A model generated the notes under the pieces. The model worked only from the letters and a program-made list of their open reading frames with translations, did no database searches and was not told the DNA's origin. 18,040 nucleotides of DNA from an uncultured Clostridia bacterium (lineage in GTDB: Bacteria > Bacillota > Clostridia > Oscillospirales > Ruminococcaceae), in NCBI GenBank assembly GCA_937893735.1, contig CALBGD010000445.1, positions 1 to 18,040 of the forward strand, read 5' to 3'. Within the stretch, counting starts at the first letter, position 1. Each line of letters starts with the position of its first letter. Of this stretch, positions 13,901 to 18,040 are shown piece after piece. A program made the translations under genes and the position numbers.

Positions 13901-15721
13901 ATGGTTTTAAGAAAATCCCAGAGAGCTGTCAGCTTTGTGCTGTCGCTCGTAATGCTTTTGGCTCTTTCAGCAGTATTCTGCTTTGACAGGGCTTACGCTG
14001 TTTCTGACGGCGAGTGGACCTACGAAGTGGATTCAAACGGCGCGGTCATCACAAGCTACATAGGTACCAACAAAATTGTAACGGTTCCTTCAAAGGTCGG
14101 CGGAAAGCGCGTATATAAGGTAAACGCCATCGCTACCAACAACTTTAAGACAAGCATTACATCTGTCACATTCTCAAACGGCATTTCTGAGATCGGTGAT
14201 TCCGTGTGCAAGGGTTATATCGCCCTTGAAAGAGTGTCTTTACCTGATACCCTGACCACTATCGGACGAGACGCTTTCTATGGCTGCTCTTCTCTTACGG
14301 GAATTACGCTTCCGGCTCAGGTCGCAACTATCGGCGAGAACGCTTTCAGCGAGTGTTCCTCTCTTATCAGCGCGAACCTCACCTGCCGCGCCACTGTTAT
14401 TCCAGCAAAGCTGTTCGCAAATGACCTTGCACTGACCACACTGAATATTCCTGCATATACCACCGATATCGGCGAGCTGGCGTTTTCCGGCTGCTCCAGT
14501 CTCGGCGGACTTACTCTCCCTGAGACAATAAAGACTATCGGAAACGGCGCGTTCAGCGACTGCGCTTCCCTTAAGAATATTGCGCTTTCCGGCGAGCTCA
14601 AGACTATCGGCGAGCAGGCTTTCCAGAACTGCATTTCCCTCACAAGCATTTTCATTCCTAATAAGGTCAAGACTATCGGAAACGAGGCTTTCTTCAACTG
14701 TACCTCTCTTAAAGAAGTATATATCAGCCCCTCCGTTACAACGATCCAGACAGAGATCTTCAAGAGCTGCAACAACCTTGAAAAGATCGTATTCGGCGGA
14801 GAGTACATCAATTTCGGAATGCTGACTATATCGGCTACCGGAGCCACACTTTACTATCCTGAAAAGTATTCGTCTTCATGGTCTAATTACAACTCAATGA
14901 AGATGAAGTCCTATGTTGCAGCTACATCGATTTCCATTACAGGCGGCAAGGACATCGCCCCCGGCGATAAGATCAGCCTTAAGGTAACATCTTCTCCCTC
15001 CAGCAGCGAGTTTGGCAGCATCTATAAGATAACAAGCTCCAATCCCACGGTTGCGACCGTATCCGGCGATGGGACCGTGATCGCGAGATCCACCGGCGTT
15101 ACCACTATTACTGTAACCAATGTTAACGGAGTTACCAAGTCCATTGATATTGCCGTTACACCCAATTCTCCCGATAAGGTCACTGTTTCGGCAAAGTCCA
15201 CCACTTCTGCTGTGATCTCCTGGAGAGCGGGAACGAATGTGACAGGCTATATCATATACCGCTCCACCACAAAGAACGGTACATATAAGAAGGTAGGCAC
15301 CGAGATCAATACCTCCTACACGGATAAGGGTCTGACAAAGGGCAAGACATACTTCTATAAGGTCGCAAGCTATGTTAATTCCAACGGCAAGCAGGTCATC
15401 TCCGAGTACAGCGCGCCCGTTTCCATCACCGCGTGCGCTCCCGCGCCCGCTACCGTAAGCGCTAAGAAGGCGAAGTCCGGCGCTGCTAAGATCACATGGG
15501 CTAAGTCCACCGGCTGCACAGGCTACGAGGTTTACTTCGCTTCTTCCGCTAAGGGAAAGTTCAGCAAGGCTACGACTATCAACAAGGCTTCCACAGTATC
15601 CTACACCAAGAGCGGCCTCAAGAGCGGCAGGACCTACTACTTCAAGGTCCGCAGCTACACCACCGTTAACGGCAAGAAGATCTACAGCGATTACACCAAG
15701 ACCGTTAAGGTAAGGGTCTGA
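13901..15721 (+). CDS. Secreted BspA-type leucine-rich-repeat protein with Big_2 and two FnIII domains
   Basis: A 606-residue exported protein, probably for adhesion or binding at the cell surface. Residues 1-33 are a signal peptide (basic MVLRKSQR, hydrophobic core, AYA cleavage site). About 60-330 is a run of LRR_5 (BspA/TpLRR) repeats with the pattern L..I.LP..v.TIG..AF..CSSL, e.g. TIGRDAFYGCSSLTGITLP and TIGNGAFSDCASLKNIAL, some seven or eight copies. About 340-420 is a bacterial Ig-like (Big_2) domain with SSNPTVATVSGDGTVIARSTGVTTITV. About 424-512 and 515-606 are two fibronectin type III domains (ISWRAGTNVTGYIIYRS..YFYKVASY; ITWAKSTGCTGYEVYFA..YFKVRSY). No LPXTG, TM, S-layer or dockerin anchor is visible after the last domain, so it is secreted or held non-covalently. 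The start is fixed by AGGAGG 6 nt upstream. It is a single-gene unit, divergent from the sigma operon, and its codon use looks less GC-rich than its neighbours. Confidence 0.9.
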   Translation: MVLRKSQRAVSFVLSLVMLLALSAVFCFDRAYAVSDGEWTYEVDSNGAVITSYIGTNKIVTVPSKVGGKRVYKVNAIATNNFKTSITSVTFSNGISEIGDSVCKGYIALERVSLPDTLTTIGRDAFYGCSSLTGITLPAQVATIGENAFSECSSLISANLTCRATVIPAKLFANDLALTTLNIPAYTTDIGELAFSGCSSLGGLTLPETIKTIGNGAFSDCASLKNIALSGELKTIGEQAFQNCISLTSIFIPNKVKTIGNEAFFNCTSLKEVYISPSVTTIQTEIFKSCNNLEKIVFGGEYINFGMLTISATGATLYYPEKYSSSWSNYNSMKMKSYVAATSISITGGKDIAPGDKISLKVTSSPSSSEFGSIYKITSSNPTVATVSGDGTVIARSTGVTTITVTNVNGVTKSIDIAVTPNSPDKVTVSAKSTTSAVISWRAGTNVTGYIIYRSTTKNGTYKKVGTEINTSYTDKGLTKGKTYFYKVASYVNSNGKQVISEYSAPVSITACAPAPATVSAKKAKSGAAKITWAKSTGCTGYEVYFASSAKGKFSKATTINKASTVSYTKSGLKSGRTYYFKVRSYTTVNGKKIYSDYTKTVKVRV

Positions 15722-15741
15722 ACCTCAAATAGCACTAAATT

Positions 15742-15985
15742 ATGGCGCTGCTTTATGCAGCGCCATGAGACCGTCGAAAAAGTCACTAAAGTGACTTTTC
15801 CGCCGAACATCCGCCCTGCGCGCACGGTTTGTCGGCTATGCCGACAAACCGCACACTTGTGCGGATAGAAGTATTTTTTGACCCGGCAAAGCTGGGTCAA
15901 AAAATGGATTTGAAAAGCCCGCTTCGCGGGCAAAAATCACTTTTTCAACAAGCTGTATGGCGCTGCTTTACGCAGCGCCATTTTT
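15742..15985. repeat. Array of seven hairpins bracketed by a duplicated stem-loop
   Basis: Stem-loops in order: ATGGCGCTGC/GCAGCGCCAT (15742-15766); AAAAGTCAC/GTGACTTTT (15778-15799); CGGTTTGTCGGC/GCCGACAAACCG (15825-15851); CCGCACA/TGTGCGG (15849-15864, overlapping the previous one by three bases); ATTTTTTGACCC/GGGTCAAAAAAT with an inner GGC/GCT (15873-15905); GCCCGC/GCGGGC (15917-15931); and again ATGGCGCTGC/GCAGCGCCAT (15957-15981), followed by TTTTT. The outer pair differ only in the loop (TTTAT, TTTAC). The last can terminate the LRR transcript; the whole looks like a composite palindromic repeat element. Confidence 0.85.
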
Positions 15986-16040
15986 GCGTATACTGCCTGA
16001 ATGAAAATATTGTAAAACGATAAAAAGTTGTTAAATGGGG

Positions 16041-16069
16041 TTGAATTTTTCGGAGATTTGTTATACAAT
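16041..16069 (+). promoter_or_regulatory. Sigma-A promoter of the CBM-like/membrane-protein operon
   Basis: TTGAAT (16041-16046), a 17-nt spacer and TACAAT (16064-16069), about 73 nt before the first start codon. Confidence 0.75.
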
Positions 16070-16141
16070 AGTTATAAGTGGCAGTATGTCATGCTGCCCT
16101 TTGTACATACAGATATAGATATATGTTGGAGGAACAGAGGA

Positions 16142-17035
16142 ATGAAACCGAGTATTAAGAAATTTATCTGCGTAATAAGCGCGGCTGCGCTTATGGCGCT
16201 TTCATCAGTCACTGCATTCGCGGACCACACCTATCAGCTTGACGGCGACGATAAGCTGTGCGATGAGATAATCGCTGATACCCAGTCCATCAATGGGGCA
16301 GAGGGCGAATTCGAAACGGAATTCGGCGACAGCACACAGGAGAAATATTTCTCCCTGCGCTTCAAGCTGTTTAACGAGTACCTCGACGCTGAAACATGGA
16401 ACAGCGACGACCTGACGGTCTCCGTTGAGGTGAGGCTCGAGACCGAGGGAGCAAATGTTATCGGCTGTATTCCGGCTTTTACATCTAAGTGGGGCTGGAT
16501 AAATCCGTCAGAATATGTTCCGCTTGTTTACAACGAGTGGGTAACGGTGTCCGAAACCGGCTCGCATTTCTATGAGGACTTCTCAGGAGCCGCACCCGGA
16601 GAGCTCCTCTTCCAGGTGAGAACAAACTGGGGCGAACCGGCTCAGGGCAAGGTCAAGCTGTCCGTGAGAAACTTCAAGATCACTGACAAGGGCGGAGCGG
16701 CTGTTACCACAGCCCCCGACAGTGAGAACGCTCCTACGGCGGAGCCCGCTTCCACGCTCGACACGGAGGGCAGTACGGGGAATTCTACCGCTGAGCCCGC
16801 AGGCACCGCTGAAATTTCCGGGCCTGAGCAGACCACAAAGCCCGCAGAAACAGAAGCGACAACGATAAGGACTGCCGCGACGGTAGCTACCTCTTCGGCG
16901 ATAAATTACAGCGAGCTTTACGCGGCTCCGAAATCCCCGGTCACCATGATAATCATTATCGTTGCTGTCGCCGCAGTCATCGTTGTCGGCGCAGTGGTGG
17001 GCTACATCATTTACAGAAAGAAAAAGTTCTATTGA
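16142..17035 (+). CDS. Membrane-anchored extracellular protein with a beta-sandwich (CBM-like) domain
   Basis: A 297-residue type I membrane protein of unknown specific function. Residues 1-27 are a signal peptide (MKPSIKKF, hydrophobic core, AFA). About 28-182 is a compact domain rich in alternating beta-strand pattern with several Trp/Tyr residues (KWGWINPSEYVPL, YNEWVTVS, VRTNWGEP) ending VKLSVRNFKITD, which resembles jelly-roll carbohydrate-binding modules by general pattern only. About 183-265 is a Thr/Ala/Glu/Pro-rich stalk with TAEPA repeats. About 268-291 is a transmembrane helix (MIIIIVAVAAVIVVGAVVGYIIY) followed by the basic stop RKKKFY. The start is set by GGAGG (16128-16132), 9 nt upstream, and the signal peptide; an earlier in-frame ATG at 16028 would include the promoter. 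It is the first gene of an operon with the next gene 26 nt on. Confidence 0.82.
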   Translation: MKPSIKKFICVISAAALMALSSVTAFADHTYQLDGDDKLCDEIIADTQSINGAEGEFETEFGDSTQEKYFSLRFKLFNEYLDAETWNSDDLTVSVEVRLETEGANVIGCIPAFTSKWGWINPSEYVPLVYNEWVTVSETGSHFYEDFSGAAPGELLFQVRTNWGEPAQGKVKLSVRNFKITDKGGAAVTTAPDSENAPTAEPASTLDTEGSTGNSTAEPAGTAEISGPEQTTKPAETEATTIRTAATVATSSAINYSELYAAPKSPVTMIIIIVAVAAVIVVGAVVGYIIYRKKKFY

Positions 17036-17061
17036 TTCACATTTGACGCAGGAGGGAAAGA

Positions 17062-17967
17062 ATGAACAAGACTGGTACAAACAAGAGCTTCATGGATACG
17101 CTGACGGCTGTGTTCAAGAATGTCTGGCTCAAGCGCGGGATAGCCGTGCTCTGCTGGGGCTACACCGGGCTGCTCGTATGGCTGGCGTGGCTCAACGGCG
17201 CGTTTTTCCTTGAATATGAGAACCCGACCTCGCTGTTTGTGCTGTATGTGTTCGTGAATATCGCGGCGCTGGGTCTGCTCATCTACACCCGCCGGCAGGT
17301 CATCACGCAGATAAACGTCCTGATAATGCCGCCCATCGTGTTCGCGACCTTCCTGCTTGCGTTCGGCAACTGGTACATGATAATCCCGCCGCTTGTCGTT
17401 ATCATCGCGATGTTCTTCATATGCACCGCGAACGAGACCCTCAAGACCGTGCTGGGAACCATGTATCTTCTGATGTTCGTTGTGGGCGGCGCGGCTTATG
17501 TCACGATAACGCTCCTCATGGGCAAGATGACCCTGACAGGCGTTGACCTGAGCCTCCGCGATACGGAGTACGAAAAGCTCTCTGCGGACGGACAGTACCG
17601 CATAGTCCGCTATGTGGACAAGCCCAGCGGAGACCGCCGCACGGCCGCATATTATGTAGAGGACGTCACAAAGGATACGGATATCCCGTTCGGAAGCGCC
17701 AAGAGGGTGCTCGGCTGCCAGAGAGTCGTCACCACGAATTACACCAGCAAGACCAACGACCCCGTTTCATGGGTAGTCACAACGGCAGGCGGCGAAAAGG
17801 CGGAAATGCTCGATGTGGAGGGGATCCTCCGGGAGAACCCCTACCTCGCCGAGGAAGCCGTGATCGAGACCGATGAAACGCCCAGCGTTATCATTCCCAT
17901 TGTAAAGCAGACGGCGGAAGCCTCCGCGGAGACCTCGGGCGCCGCTGCGCAACCCACGGCAGAATAA
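17062..17967 (+). CDS. Five-TM membrane protein with C-terminal extracytoplasmic domain, function unknown
   Basis: I do not recognise this 301-residue protein. It has five hydrophobic segments at about 25-48, 57-76, 84-102, 104-122 and 129-153. Basic residues before the first (KNVWLKRG) and after the second (YTRRQ) suggest the N-terminus is inside, which puts the C-terminal ~150 residues outside. That part contains EKLSADGQYRIVRYVDKPSGDRRTAAYYV, a pattern like small extracytoplasmic domains of clostridial lipoproteins (weak similarity by eye), and ends in a low-complexity A/E/T/P tail. GGAGG at 17051-17055 supports the start. The 26-nt gap after the CBM-like protein and the following gene 18 nt downstream indicate one operon, so the proteins may work in one envelope complex. 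Confidence 0.78.
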   Translation: MNKTGTNKSFMDTLTAVFKNVWLKRGIAVLCWGYTGLLVWLAWLNGAFFLEYENPTSLFVLYVFVNIAALGLLIYTRRQVITQINVLIMPPIVFATFLLAFGNWYMIIPPLVVIIAMFFICTANETLKTVLGTMYLLMFVVGGAAYVTITLLMGKMTLTGVDLSLRDTEYEKLSADGQYRIVRYVDKPSGDRRTAAYYVEDVTKDTDIPFGSAKRVLGCQRVVTTNYTSKTNDPVSWVVTTAGGEKAEMLDVEGILRENPYLAEEAVIETDETPSVIIPIVKQTAEASAETSGAAAQPTAE

Positions 17968-17985
17968 TTCAAAGGAGCCTCAGAG

Positions 17986-18040
17986 TTGGAAAGAGTTCTT
18001 AAATTAGCCGGGAAGAATTCCGGTGACGTCTATCAGCTTC
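17986..18040 (+). CDS. Start of a third operon gene (TTG start, truncated by the window end)
   Basis: AAAGGAG (17971-17977) is followed 8 nt later by TTG at 17986, which opens an uninterrupted frame to the window end (MERVLKLAGKNSGDVYQL). It lies 18 nt after the preceding stop. The 18 visible residues are too few to assign a family. The good ribosome site and spacing make a TTG-initiated gene likely. Confidence 0.6.
   Translation, partial: MERVLKLAGKNSGDVYQL

Noticed and set aside
13783..13986. A 67-codon plus-strand frame with a GGAGAGG upstream
   Set aside because: It spans the consensus promoter of the LRR gene and overlaps its signal peptide in another frame. No recognisable product.
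15691..15933. An 80-codon minus-strand frame over the hairpin array
   Set aside because: It translates palindromic repeat DNA and overlaps the end of the LRR gene. Frames like this arise wherever the repeat occurs.
16028..16141. Longer start for the CBM-like protein
   Set aside because: It would include the promoter (16041-16069). The ATG at 16142 has GGAGG and begins a proper signal peptide.
1..18040. Prophage, insertion sequence, tRNA, rRNA, restriction or toxin-antitoxin genes
   Set aside because: No transposase or integrase motif, tRNA cloverleaf, rRNA stretch or defence-gene motif was recognised on either strand.

Overview
The window looks like a chromosomal segment from a clostridial Firmicute, most likely a Ruminococcus/Oscillospiraceae-type gut bacterium. 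This is an inference, not an identification. It rests on strong SD sequences (AGGAGG), consensus sigma-A promoters, a T-box riboswitch, a yybP-ykoY Mn2+ riboswitch, a BspA-type leucine-rich-repeat surface protein, and a fairly GC-rich but clostridial style of protein.

Layout. (1) 1-597: 3' end of ftsZ, converging on recQ (682-2532, minus) across a shared bidirectional terminator. (2) 2680-5830, minus: an amino-acid ABC importer operon of the TrpXYZ / COG2984-COG4120-COG1101 type. It has a lipoprotein binding protein and a single polypeptide fusing permease and ATPase. It is preceded by a complete T-box leader whose specifier codon reads UGG (Trp), with a consensus promoter, so it is most probably a tryptophan(-like) importer induced by uncharged tRNA-Trp. 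(3) 5880-6702, plus: the divergent mntP manganese-efflux gene under a yybP-ykoY riboswitch with its own terminator. The two riboswitch promoters face away from each other, and their -35 regions form a perfect 14-bp inverted repeat. (4) 6703-7270: a gene-free, repeat-rich stretch with twin ~75-bp elements, a GTGAC cluster, a 21-bp triplet repeat and an A-rich tract, ending at the terminator of the next operon.

(5) 7273-13538, minus: a two-gene signalling operon. An ECF-type sigma factor overlaps by 4 nt (ATGA) a 1926-residue single-pass membrane protein. That protein has a short anti-sigma-like cytoplasmic head and ~1800 extracytoplasmic residues built from four ~450-residue units, each a pair of related modules. 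The size and repeated architecture are very unusual for an anti-sigma factor, and this is the strongest candidate here for an undescribed system. (6) 13901-15721, plus: a divergent secreted LRR_5/Big_2/FnIII protein with a consensus promoter. (7) 15742-15985: an array of seven hairpins bracketed by two near-identical copies of one stem-loop. (8) 16041 to the end, plus: an operon of a signal-peptide, CBM-like, membrane-anchored protein, a five-TM protein and the start (TTG) of a third gene.

Long reading frames opposite recQ, the ABC gene and the giant protein are treated as shadows. All similarity statements come from reading motifs by eye; no database search was run.
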